Shown: piece after piece, positions 1-5,850 of the stretch
Numbering within the stretch: position 1 is the stretch's first letter
How the letters are laid out: each line of letters opens with the position of its first letter
Assembly (NCBI GenBank): GCA_015521505.1
Contig: WAOB01000089.1
Coordinates: 1 to 9,090, forward strand
DNA from: Nanobdellati archaeon
GTDB lineage: Archaea; EX4484-52; JAADEF01
DNA: 9,090 bases
Reading direction: 5' to 3'
The notes under the pieces: model-generated
The model's database searches: none
What the model was told of the DNA's origin: nothing
The model's input: the letters and a program-made list of their open reading frames with translations, nothing else
Program-made: the position numbers and the translations under genes

Positions 1-72
1 ATAAAAAACAAGTGCAGAAAATAAAACTAAAAGCAAAACTATTGGAAGCACAATCATTCCTTTTTTATTCAT
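1..72 (-). CDS. Small membrane or pilin-like protein, N-terminus only
   Basis: Only the first 24 codons are inside the window; the gene runs off the left edge. The start ATG (72-70) lies one base after the TAA of the upstream gene and has an AGGTG ribosome site at 83-79, six bases upstream, within the end of that gene. The peptide begins MNKKG and is followed by an unbroken hydrophobic run. A short basic head ending in Lys-Gly before a hydrophobic segment fits an archaeal class III (prepilin) signal, with possible cleavage after Gly5. An ordinary N-terminal membrane anchor is equally possible from so little sequence. It is the third gene of the operon that starts at 904. Confidence 0.6.
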   Translation of the reverse strand, partial: MNKKGMIVLPIVLLLVLFSALVFY

Positions 73-73
73 T

Positions 74-508
74 TTAAACACCTATAACTATTTTACCAAA
101 ATATATTTTATTTTCATATTTAACAGGCAAGGCAAATCCGTATCTTTTTTTAATTTTACTATTACCTATTTTAACAATTTCGTTATTATTTATAATTAAG
201 GAAAAAGAATACTTTCTCTTTCCTGTATTGATGCCTAAACAGGTCTCCAAATTTTCTATGGTGATAAAGCAACCTTTTTTAGATAATTCATTATAATCTA
301 AATAATACTTTCCATTAGAGTATGCTATTTCTTTTAAAGATGCTATGATAGAATTAATTATCAAATAATTCTCTACATCGTACTTGTAAGAGACATTTAC
401 AGTATCTTTTACTAATATTACTCCGAACCCCACAGCAAAAGCAAATATTACTATATATATAACAGCACTCATAAATTCCCCAAACTCATGAGAGGAATCG
501 CTTCCCAT
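74..508 (-). CDS. Small membrane-anchored protein with extracellular Cys pair, pilin-like
   Basis: This 144-residue protein is not recognised. Residues about 13-33 form one hydrophobic helix. The remaining 110 residues are polar, rich in Asn, Lys and Tyr, and probably outside the cell. Cys80 and Cys90 are the only cysteines and could form a disulfide. The layout (short head, one N-terminal helix, small Cys-containing domain) matches minor pilin-like proteins, but the head (starting MGSDSSHEFGEF) lacks a clear basic class III cleavage site, so processing is uncertain. The start is ATG at 508: an AGGTG site lies five bases before it. The TTG one codon earlier sits inside the spacer. It follows the 518-904 gene closely and is translationally coupled to it. 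Layout and length resemble the gene at 7670-8095. Confidence 0.75.
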   Translation of the reverse strand: MGSDSSHEFGEFMSAVIYIVIFAFAVGFGVILVKDTVNVSYKYDVENYLIINSIIASLKEIAYSNGKYYLDYNELSKKGCFITIENLETCLGINTGKRKYSFSLIINNNEIVKIGNSKIKKRYGFALPVKYENKIYFGKIVIGV

Positions 509-513
509 CAAAA

Positions 514-518
514 CACCT
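514..518 (-). promoter_or_regulatory. Ribosome binding site deciding the start at 508
   Basis: The minus strand reads AGGTG here, matching the archaeal 16S anti-Shine-Dalgarno, and shares bases with the end of the preceding gene. Its five-base spacing points to ATG at 508 rather than the in-frame TTG at 511. Confidence 0.65.
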
Positions 519-904
519 CAACAAAGTTTAATTTTGTTGCCTTTTTTTTCAACACAAAACACATTTCCTGTTGATACACTAACCTCAACATTTTTGATAT
601 TGTGATCTAATGTGATTGTTCTTCTATCCACATCACACTTTCCTATATATGTTATCCTCAATGTATCAGTATCTAATCTAAATCTAAAATTGTCTCCTAA
701 ATATACTGATATCTTACCTTCATCTAATCTCTTTACACTATAAAGAACGTTGAGAAAATGATATGAAAGTTGAGTTTGCTGATTTTTAATAAGGTTACAT
801 GTCAACCTAACATCTTTTTTGAAAGATACTGTTAAAACAATTGCCAAAACTACTACAATACCAGCAGCAACTATAAGGTATTGAGCACCTTTTAGCTTTT
901 TCAT
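518..904 (-). CDS. Type IV pilin-like protein with class III signal, four Cys
   Basis: This 128-residue protein begins with a good class III signal. A basic head MKKLKG is followed by AQYL and a hydrophobic helix to about residue 28; prepilin peptidase would cut after Gly6. The mature domain is small and beta-rich in appearance. It carries Cys36, Cys90, Cys117 and a C-terminal Cys128, enough for two disulfides. Such proteins usually assemble into, or cap, surface filaments. The start ATG lies about 26 bases from a TATA-like box on the minus strand (926-934), with no Shine-Dalgarno, so the mRNA is probably leaderless. It is the first gene of a left-going operon with 74-508 and 1-72. The pilin-type N-terminus is visible; the exact filament type is not. 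A minor pilin or an archaellin-like protein are both possible. Confidence 0.8.
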   Translation of the reverse strand: MKKLKGAQYLIVAAGIVVVLAIVLTVSFKKDVRLTCNLIKNQQTQLSYHFLNVLYSVKRLDEGKISVYLGDNFRFRLDTDTLRITYIGKCDVDRRTITLDHNIKNVEVSVSTGNVFCVEKKGNKIKLC

Positions 905-925
905 GATTATTATATGGTTTTGGTA

Positions 926-934
926 GTATATTAG
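926..934 (-). promoter_or_regulatory. TATA-like box for the left operon (leaderless)
   Basis: The minus strand reads CTAATATAC, centred about 26 bases before the ATG at 904. That is the spacing expected when transcription begins at or next to the start codon. A second AT-rich match at 907-915 lies too close to the ATG to serve. Confidence 0.5.
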
Positions 935-958
935 ATTTAGTTTATCAAGACCATATCT

Positions 959-969
959 TTTTATAAATA
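959..969 (+). promoter_or_regulatory. TATA box for the 88-residue membrane gene and tRNA-Arg
   Basis: TTTTATAAATA-type sequence centred near 964, about 26 bases before the ATG at 991. No ribosome site precedes that ATG, so a leaderless transcript is implied. It may also drive the tRNA gene, since I see no TATA box about 26 bases before base 1261. Confidence 0.6.
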
Positions 970-990
970 TCCCAAAATCATAATATTTTT

Positions 991-1257
991 ATGGGAAATC
1001 CTTTATTTGAGATAGTTTATATTTTATTTAATAGTACTGTCAATACTTCTTTGATAATCTTACACAATATTTTACTTTTACCTTCATATATATCGAATTT
1101 GCTAATGTCTTTGACCCCAATAACCTTTATCCTATTTGTATGGGTTCTGTTTCTTGTAATTTATTTGTCTTTTAGAGTGTTTTCCTCTGCACTTAAAACC
1201 ATTTTCTTTTTGTTTGTTATTTTCATCCTAATGATGATTTTGTTCTCCTTGATTTGA
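991..1257 (+). CDS. Small hydrophobic membrane protein, unrecognised
   Basis: An 88-residue protein that is almost entirely hydrophobic. Residues about 44-62 and 67-88 are clear membrane helices. Residues 5-32 are also hydrophobic and broken by Asn14 and Asn18, perhaps a third membrane or surface-lying segment. The C-terminus ends inside the last helix. I do not recognise a family. Support for it being real is a TATA box at the right distance for a leaderless mRNA and an unbroken frame ending three bases before the tRNA gene. It is divergent from the pilin-like operon at 904 and shares that promoter region. A functional tie to the filament genes is possible but not shown. Such a low-complexity sequence could also be a fast-evolving lineage-specific gene. 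Confidence 0.6.
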   Translation: MGNPLFEIVYILFNSTVNTSLIILHNILLLPSYISNLLMSLTPITFILFVWVLFLVIYLSFRVFSSALKTIFFLFVIFILMMILFSLI

Positions 1258-1260
1258 TAA

Positions 1261-1334
1261 GGGTCCGTGGTGTAGCTTGGTCAGCACAATGCCTTGCGGA
1301 GGCATTAGCCCGGGTTCAAATCCCGGCGGACCCG
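1261..1334 (+). tRNA. trnR: tRNA-Arg, anticodon GCG
   Basis: A full cloverleaf folds by hand. The acceptor stem GGGTCCG/CGGACCC has seven pairs (1261-1267 with 1327-1333). The D stem GTGT/GCAC (1270-1273 with 1284-1287) has one G-U pair, and its loop carries the GG pair at 1279-1280. The anticodon stem ATGCC/GGCAT (1289-1293 with 1301-1305) closes the loop TTGCGGA, giving anticodon GCG at 1296-1298, which reads the Arg codon CGC. The variable loop is four bases. The T stem CCGGG/CCCGG closes TTCAAAT. The discriminator base is G1334. No intron is present and CCA is not encoded, so it must be added by the CCA-adding enzyme. The stems are GC-rich against an AT-rich background, which suggests growth at high temperature. 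The gene starts three bases after the 991-1257 gene. Confidence 0.96.
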
Positions 1335-1354
1335 TAGGGATGAATTTTTCCCTA
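1335..1354 (+). terminator. Probable tRNA terminator: small hairpin with T5
   Basis: TAGGGA (1335-1340) can pair with TCCCTA (1349-1354) around an eight-base loop, and a run of five T lies at 1345-1349. Archaeal termination uses oligo-T runs, so this is a reasonable end for the tRNA transcript. The second arm can instead pair, as CCCTATA, with TATAGGG at 1402-1408. Confidence 0.4.
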
Positions 1355-1490
1355 TACCCTTACAAATAAATCGCCTTCGGTATCAGAGCTTATCAGCCGT
1401 ATATAGGGCTTTGTTCCTCTTCACCCCCAAAGATGATTGCCTAATGGCAGAGCTGATTCACTTTGAGCGTTATGTTTTTCTCTCGGAAAT
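1355..1490. other. GC-rich noncoding stretch, possible structured RNA
   Basis: By my count bases 1371-1470 are 48% G+C, well above the genes around it. Small pairings are visible: CTTTG (1409-1413) with CAAAG (1428-1432), and TGCC/GGCA around TAAT (1438-1449). CCCTATA/TATAGGG (1350-1356 with 1402-1408) brackets the 5' half. CAGAGCT occurs twice (1384-1390 and 1448-1454) and TATCAG twice (1381-1386 and 1391-1396). In an AT-rich thermophile such a GC island outside genes often marks a noncoding RNA. I could not place C/D boxes (RUGAUGA, CUGA) at proper spacing on either strand, nor a clear H/ACA fold, so family and strand are open. It could also be a long control region for the DUF763 gene or the scar of an insertion beside the tRNA. 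Confidence 0.35.
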
Positions 1491-1498
1491 CTATATGG

Positions 1499-1511
1499 TT
1501 ATATTTTTAAA
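1499..1511 (+). promoter_or_regulatory. TATA-like box for the DUF763 gene
   Basis: The AT-rich run TTATATTTTTAAA is centred near 1506, about 27 bases before the ATG at 1534. No Shine-Dalgarno lies between, so the message should be leaderless. This also argues against an in-frame start further upstream. Confidence 0.5.
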
Positions 1512-1533
1512 CAGGATCAGATATTTTTTATTT

Positions 1534-2643
1534 ATGAGAACAGGAATGGCAGAACTTAGGTTATGTGAGGGACATATACCTCAATACAAAGAGATGGTTG
1601 AGCTTGCAAAACCACTTATTGAAATAATGGTGGAAGATTTAGGTAAAAGAAAAACAATAGAAAGATTTTCTGATCCTTTTTGGTTTCAATCATTAGCATG
1701 TGCTATGGGGTTTGAGCACAACTATACAGGAGCGACAACCGTAACTATCAAAGCAATAAAAGAGGCGTTACAACAAGATGGAGAGATTTTTATCTTTGGT
1801 GGGAAAGGTAAAGAGGCCATAAATACTCCACGAGAGATAGAAGCATCAAGATTACGGGGCAAGACAAAACATAAACTCATTGATATTTCCAAGCAAACTG
1901 CAAAAGCAGATAATTCTTTATTGCAAGATTCTTATGATTTATACTTTCATGCAATAATTACAGATGGAGATAATTATACAGTAATAAACCAGGGTATGAA
2001 CGAGAAAGAACAACTTGTTAGAAGATATCATTGGTATAATCCAAAAGATTTTGAAGATGTAGGTTTAAGGACATTAACTTTTAAACAATCCTTAGACTTG
2101 GAAAGTGAGGATAACAAAGAAATTAAGAAAGCCATAGTAGATTTGGTTAAGGATGAGAACCCTAAGAAAATAATTAGAAAAGCATTAGTTTTAAGAAACT
2201 CTTATGAACTTTATTTAAGGAAGATGAGACCGTTGTGGGTAAGCAATGAAGAAAAAGTTCTCTTTGAAAAAATATCTTCTGTTCCTTATCATCTATACTT
2301 TCCAAAAAAACTAAATGAAGAAGCATTATATGTTGCTCATGAAACAGCAAGAGATTTTAAAGATTTGATTATGCAAAAGAACATAGGAAAAAACACGATA
2401 AGGGGATTGGCTTATCTTTCATCTTTAATATATGGAAAGGAATTTTTATGGGAAAATCCACAACGATATTGCTATGCTTACGGAACAAAAGCATCTAAGC
2501 CGTGGTATGTTGAAAGACATGCTATGAAAGAAAGTGCTTCATATCTTAAGGAACTTGTTTCTTCCATGAACATAGATAAAAAGAAAAGAAAGAATATCTT
2601 AATGAGGTTAAGTAACATTGTTGAGAAATATGCAGAAGTGTGA
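1534..2643 (+). CDS. DUF763 family protein (COG1415-like)
   Basis: A 369-residue protein of the DUF763 family, which is found in archaea and thermophilic bacteria and has no settled function that I know of. Family marks are the N-terminus MRTGMAELRLCEGHIP, the segment SDPFWFQSLACAMGFEHN (46-63), the glycine-rich GGKGK with following TPREIE (89-103), NQGMN (152-156) and RRYHWYNP (163-170). A late NIGKNTIRGLAYLSSLIYG is followed by a WENP...YAYG segment. The NIGKNTIRG part looks like a helix-hairpin-helix turn, which hints at nucleic-acid binding; this is inference. Length is normal for the family. The start is set by the family N-terminus and the TATA box at 1499-1511. The open frame continues upstream to a TTG at 1411, but those codons are unlike the genome and not family-like. 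The gene stands alone, convergent to the glucan operon. Confidence 0.88.
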   Translation: MRTGMAELRLCEGHIPQYKEMVELAKPLIEIMVEDLGKRKTIERFSDPFWFQSLACAMGFEHNYTGATTVTIKAIKEALQQDGEIFIFGGKGKEAINTPREIEASRLRGKTKHKLIDISKQTAKADNSLLQDSYDLYFHAIITDGDNYTVINQGMNEKEQLVRRYHWYNPKDFEDVGLRTLTFKQSLDLESEDNKEIKKAIVDLVKDENPKKIIRKALVLRNSYELYLRKMRPLWVSNEEKVLFEKISSVPYHLYFPKKLNEEALYVAHETARDFKDLIMQKNIGKNTIRGLAYLSSLIYGKEFLWENPQRYCYAYGTKASKPWYVERHAMKESASYLKELVSSMNIDKKKRKNILMRLSNIVEKYAEV

Positions 2644-2691
2644 GTGGTGTTATGGAGGGTGTTGAAATGGATGAAGAAACAAGCAATCGAT

Positions 2692-2698
2692 GTTTTTC
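2692..2698 (+). terminator. Possible oligo-T terminator after DUF763
   Basis: A run of five T at 2693-2697 lies in the 72-base gap between the convergent DUF763 gene and the glucan operon. It could stop plus-strand transcription. I see no comparable T run for the minus-strand operon in this gap. Confidence 0.3.
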
Positions 2699-2715
2699 CT
2701 TGGTGTGGTTGCAAC

Positions 2716-4365
2716 TTACTGTCTCTTTACTTGATCATAAAAAACCTCTCCTTTTTTATATGCTTTCCAGATGTACTCTTGCAAGCATCTTTTCATGCTG
2801 AAAGATGGGGCAATAGTTTTTAAAGCATTTCTGCCTACCATTAAGAACTCTCTCTCATTCTCTCTCGCCAATCTTATTATCTCTTCTAACTTATTATAAA
2901 AATCATTTAAATCTTCCTCCTCGTTGTATTCTTCATGTGAGAAATAGTTTTTTCCAAAGAACCATCCATTATATTTATGTACTATGCCTTCTAATGTTCC
3001 ACCATCCATAGATGTCAAAACAGGTATAGCATTTAAACTTGCCCTAATCCATGATGTTCCACACGCTTCATAAGGAGGGATAGGAGTATGTAAGAACAAA
3101 TCTCCTCCACCAACGGATATTCTTTCTGCTTCTTTACCGTTTTCAAGGAGTATAGAAAGCTTTGTATGTTGTAATGAACCCATAACTTCTACAAGATTTT
3201 TAAGGATTGCTTTACCTCCGTTATCATAGGGTTGGAGGGTTCCTGACACCACCACTCCAATTTTATATTTTTTAGATATTTCTTCTATTCTTTCAACATT
3301 TCTAAACACAATATCATTTCTTTTATATCCTGTTATTCTTCTCCTCAATACAAGAATAAAATCTTCTTTACTGAAGTCTTTATTGTGATAGGTACTCTCA
3401 TTTATTTTATTAATTAATCGTTTTTTAACAACCTCTTTTGCGTCTTTAAGTTCTTCTAAAGGTATTATGCCTGCATAGCTGAACTTTTCAGGATAGTGGA
3501 ACCAACCAGGTAAGTATTTATCATATAAAACTCTTAGAGATGGATTGACCCATTTGCTATGTACACCGTTTGTTATAAAATCTATGTTTGCATCAGGAAA
3601 CATCCTTTTTGTTATTATCCAGTGTTTATGAGATACAGCATTACTATATCCTGAAAGGTGTAATAATATTTTTGTTGTATGCAACATATCTGGCGAGATT
3701 TTTTTTATTTCTTCTGGAACCTCATAAAACCTTTCCACTAACCCATAAACGTGTTTTTCATGTCCATGAGGTAAAGGAGTATGTGTGGTAAACACTAATA
3801 ATTTTCTGAGATCTTCTAAAGGTAATGACTTGAAGAGTTCTATTGCTAAAAACACACTGTGAGTTTCATTGAGATGATATTTATTTATCTTAAGATCTAA
3901 TTCATTTATAATCTTTAAAGTACCTAATCCAAGTAAGAGTCGTTTTAGCAAACCCTGTTCTGGATAATTATCTATATATACTCTCTTGGTCAATTCTCTA
4001 TATTCTGGTAAATTTTCATTTACATCACTATCAATATAGAACACCCTTGCATCATCACTCAACTCGTATTTCCATACTCTAAACCATATTTTTGTGTTCT
4101 TTAATTCAACAAAAAACTTCTTTTTTACTTTAACAAAAAACTCCTCTGGATCGAAACCATCTTCATAAGATTTTATCTCTCCTTTATCTATACTATTTTT
4201 AACATAACCTTTGTCATAAAGCAATGTAAATCCTGTTAGGTCATAATTTAAATCTCTTGCTGTTGAAAGCATATCTCCTGCCAATATTCCCAGTCCTCCA
4301 GCATAATTTCTTAATCCTCCAACAAGGATTTCCATTGAAACTAGTGCGGTAGTTTCTTTATACAT
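2716..4365 (-). CDS. GT35 glucan phosphorylase-like protein lacking the PLP lysine
   Basis: A 549-residue member of the GT35 alpha-glucan phosphorylase family, of the short archaeal type. Visible family motifs are YAGGLGILAGD (21-31), HLNETHS (164-170), TTHTPLPHGH (193-202), TNGVH (265-269), RRITGYKR (342-349) and EACGTSWIRASLNA (433-446). Normal members cut alpha-1,4-glucan with phosphate to give glucose-1-phosphate, using PLP bound to the Lys of the GT(S/G)xMK motif. Here that residue is Arg441 (codon AGG); the usual GKAHP segment reads GTLQP (375-379), and the conserved ENY reads ENG (408-410). PLP chemistry is therefore unlikely. It may be a synthase, a regulatory partner or an unusual phosphorylase. 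It is the last gene of the operon, right after the GH57 gene. ATG 4365 is preferred to GTG 4374 because the GTG lies within the ribosome site AGGTGATC. Confidence 0.85.
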   Translation of the reverse strand: MYKETTALVSMEILVGGLRNYAGGLGILAGDMLSTARDLNYDLTGFTLLYDKGYVKNSIDKGEIKSYEDGFDPEEFFVKVKKKFFVELKNTKIWFRVWKYELSDDARVFYIDSDVNENLPEYRELTKRVYIDNYPEQGLLKRLLLGLGTLKIINELDLKINKYHLNETHSVFLAIELFKSLPLEDLRKLLVFTTHTPLPHGHEKHVYGLVERFYEVPEEIKKISPDMLHTTKILLHLSGYSNAVSHKHWIITKRMFPDANIDFITNGVHSKWVNPSLRVLYDKYLPGWFHYPEKFSYAGIIPLEELKDAKEVVKKRLINKINESTYHNKDFSKEDFILVLRRRITGYKRNDIVFRNVERIEEISKKYKIGVVVSGTLQPYDNGGKAILKNLVEVMGSLQHTKLSILLENGKEAERISVGGGDLFLHTPIPPYEACGTSWIRASLNAIPVLTSMDGGTLEGIVHKYNGWFFGKNYFSHEEYNEEEDLNDFYNKLEEIIRLARENEREFLMVGRNALKTIAPSFSMKRCLQEYIWKAYKKGEVFYDQVKRQ

Positions 4366-4368
4366 ATA

Positions 4369-4376
4369 GATCACCT
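4369..4376 (-). promoter_or_regulatory. Strong ribosome binding site for the GT35 gene
   Basis: The minus strand reads AGGTGATC, a long match to the archaeal 16S 3' end, three bases before ATG 4365. It overlaps the TAG stop of the GH57 gene and the in-frame GTG at 4374, so the GTG is most likely part of the site and not the start codon. Confidence 0.75.
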
Positions 4377-5850
4377 ATATCTTTTCTTTAAGATCTTTTA
4401 TGCGTTTATTTATCTCTCTTATTATTTGCGCTTTTGATCTTACTTTTTTAATTTTGATGCTTAATTCGTCATCTCCCACAACATCTTTTATCCAGTTATA
4501 AAAATCATTTTTGTTTCTATTAACGTGATGTTTGAATTCATTTCTACTAAGATTTTTAATCTCTATCATAAGTTCTTTAATATTCTTTGCTATTTTACCA
4601 TTAACGAAATAGAATTCTTTTCCTAAAGGAACATCAGAGAGAATTTTTAATGCAGCATCTCTTTCATTAACCTTTTCTTTTTTTACCCTTTCTCTTAAAT
4701 CTTCTAATATATTCATATAATTTATGAACGCATCATAAGGTGTTTCATAAGGATTAAAGTATTTGTGCACATCCCCGTCAGCAAACCATTTTGTACACAT
4801 AAAATAGAAGTGATCGGATATCTGCAATTTTCTCCACTCTTCAATTAGATATTTATTATTGCTTTCTTTAACATCTTTTTCTAATGCATACACACTATGT
4901 AATGCATATTTTTGCATATCATTCCCTAACCATGCAGAAAGATCTCTTTCAGTATCGGCCCATGAACTTATAAACGGTACGTCCACTTCTTCTTTTGCTT
5001 TATATTTCCTTATAGCTTCAGAGGGTGTTATAAATTCATTGTCTTTATGTTTTAATATTTCCTTCGGTACATGCTTTAGAAATTCTAAAATACCTGTTTC
5101 ATGCCATTGGTGTTCCCCAAATGTTTCAAAATCCATGAAAAGATTAACCACTTCTCCATTTCCATTATAAGCACTGACCCACTGAGCAAATTTATCTGCT
5201 GTTAATGGAAACTCCTCCCATGTATAAAGAGAAAATCTAAATGCTATATCATCACTTAATCTATAATTTCTAAGTAAGATTTTCAAGTTAATGTCTTTTC
5301 CTTTATAAATAAATGCAGGACTTTTATTTTTTAATATTTTCTCGTGTCCCTCCGCAAGTATTCCTTTATATCCCATTTTTTCTACCATTTTACCTATTTC
5401 ATTAGAATATACAAGTTCCGTATTTCTGAAAATCTTAGGATCATAGCCAAAAACATCATTAATTATCTCATTGTGCATCTTTACTTGTTCTTTGAACTCT
5501 TCTTCAGAATAAAGAAAAGATAAAGAATGATAATATGTTTCATCTACAACTTCTCCTCCCATATCAACAATTTTCCTTAAATTGTCTATAACATTATTAT
5601 ATTTATTTTCCATAAGTTGTTCCAATACAGTTCCCGTTATACTAAAACTTACTTTAAATTTTTCATATTTTTTCATTAAATCAATCAAAATGTTCGTTGT
5701 GGGTAGATAACTTTTTCTAACAACCCTATCTAAAATCTCTTTATTTTTCTTTATGTCCCAATAATATTTTCCTTTACATATATCAAATATTCTATATCTT
5801 CTTACTCTGTATGGTTGATGGATATGTAAATAAAAAATTACACTTACCAT
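4375..5850 (-). CDS. GH57 alpha-amylase-type glucan enzyme
   Basis: A 491-residue glycoside hydrolase family 57 protein of the archaeal alpha-amylase type (similar in motifs to Methanocaldococcus MJ1611, from memory). It acts on alpha-1,4-glucan by hydrolysis or by glucan transfer. Conserved regions are HIHQP (9-13), VVDETYYH (101-108), FRNTEL (141-146) with the probable nucleophile Glu145, LFMDFETFGEH (237-247) with the probable acid/base Asp240, and ISSWADTERDLSAWLGN (294-310). A charged C-terminal helical region of about 100 residues follows. No signal peptide is present, so it is intracellular, in keeping with storage glucan and not food starch. The ATG overlaps the stop of the GT4 gene (TAATG), and an AGGTG site lies at 5860-5856. 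The choice between amylase, branching enzyme and glucanotransferase cannot be settled from motifs alone, but the pattern favours the amylase subgroup. Confidence 0.88.
   Translation of the reverse strand: MVSVIFYLHIHQPYRVRRYRIFDICKGKYYWDIKKNKEILDRVVRKSYLPTTNILIDLMKKYEKFKVSFSITGTVLEQLMENKYNNVIDNLRKIVDMGGEVVDETYYHSLSFLYSEEEFKEQVKMHNEIINDVFGYDPKIFRNTELVYSNEIGKMVEKMGYKGILAEGHEKILKNKSPAFIYKGKDINLKILLRNYRLSDDIAFRFSLYTWEEFPLTADKFAQWVSAYNGNGEVVNLFMDFETFGEHQWHETGILEFLKHVPKEILKHKDNEFITPSEAIRKYKAKEEVDVPFISSWADTERDLSAWLGNDMQKYALHSVYALEKDVKESNNKYLIEEWRKLQISDHFYFMCTKWFADGDVHKYFNPYETPYDAFINYMNILEDLRERVKKEKVNERDAALKILSDVPLGKEFYFVNGKIAKNIKELMIEIKNLSRNEFKHHVNRNKNDFYNWIKDVVGDDELSIKIKKVRSKAQIIREINKRIKDLKEKI

Noticed and set aside
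1355..1490. C/D box guide RNA on either strand
   Set aside because: CTGA and GATGAT-like strings occur, but not as properly spaced C, D', C' and D boxes.
1411..1533. In-frame upstream extension of the DUF763 gene from a TTG codon
   Set aside because: The extra 41 residues are not family-like, use CTG, CTC, TCG and CGT codons unlike the neighbours, and lie before the TATA box at 1499-1511.
1444..1556. ATGGCAGAGCT at 1444 resembles ATGGCAGAACT at 1546, a possible small duplication of the DUF763 start
   Set aside because: The match stops after about eleven bases and the following sequence is unrelated, so chance is likelier.
2478..2714. Minus-strand open frame opposite the end of DUF763
   Set aside because: It lies mostly antisense to a well-supported gene; its sequence is a hydrophobic shadow with no promoter or ribosome site.
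1261..2715. Integration of a mobile element at the tRNA-Arg 3' end
   Set aside because: I found no second copy of the tRNA 3' sequence downstream and no integrase gene in the window.
2652..2801. Short plus-strand frame starting ATGGAGGGTG with a GGTG before it
   Set aside because: It runs into the antisense of the GT35 gene, gives a peptide with no recognisable features, and a T5 run interrupts the likely transcript.
4859..5170. Plus-strand open frame inside the GH57 gene
   Set aside because: Antisense to conserved GH57 motif regions; no start signal. Similar plus-strand frames at 3588-3791, 6415-6603, 7958-8182 and 8540-8782 are rejected for the same reason.
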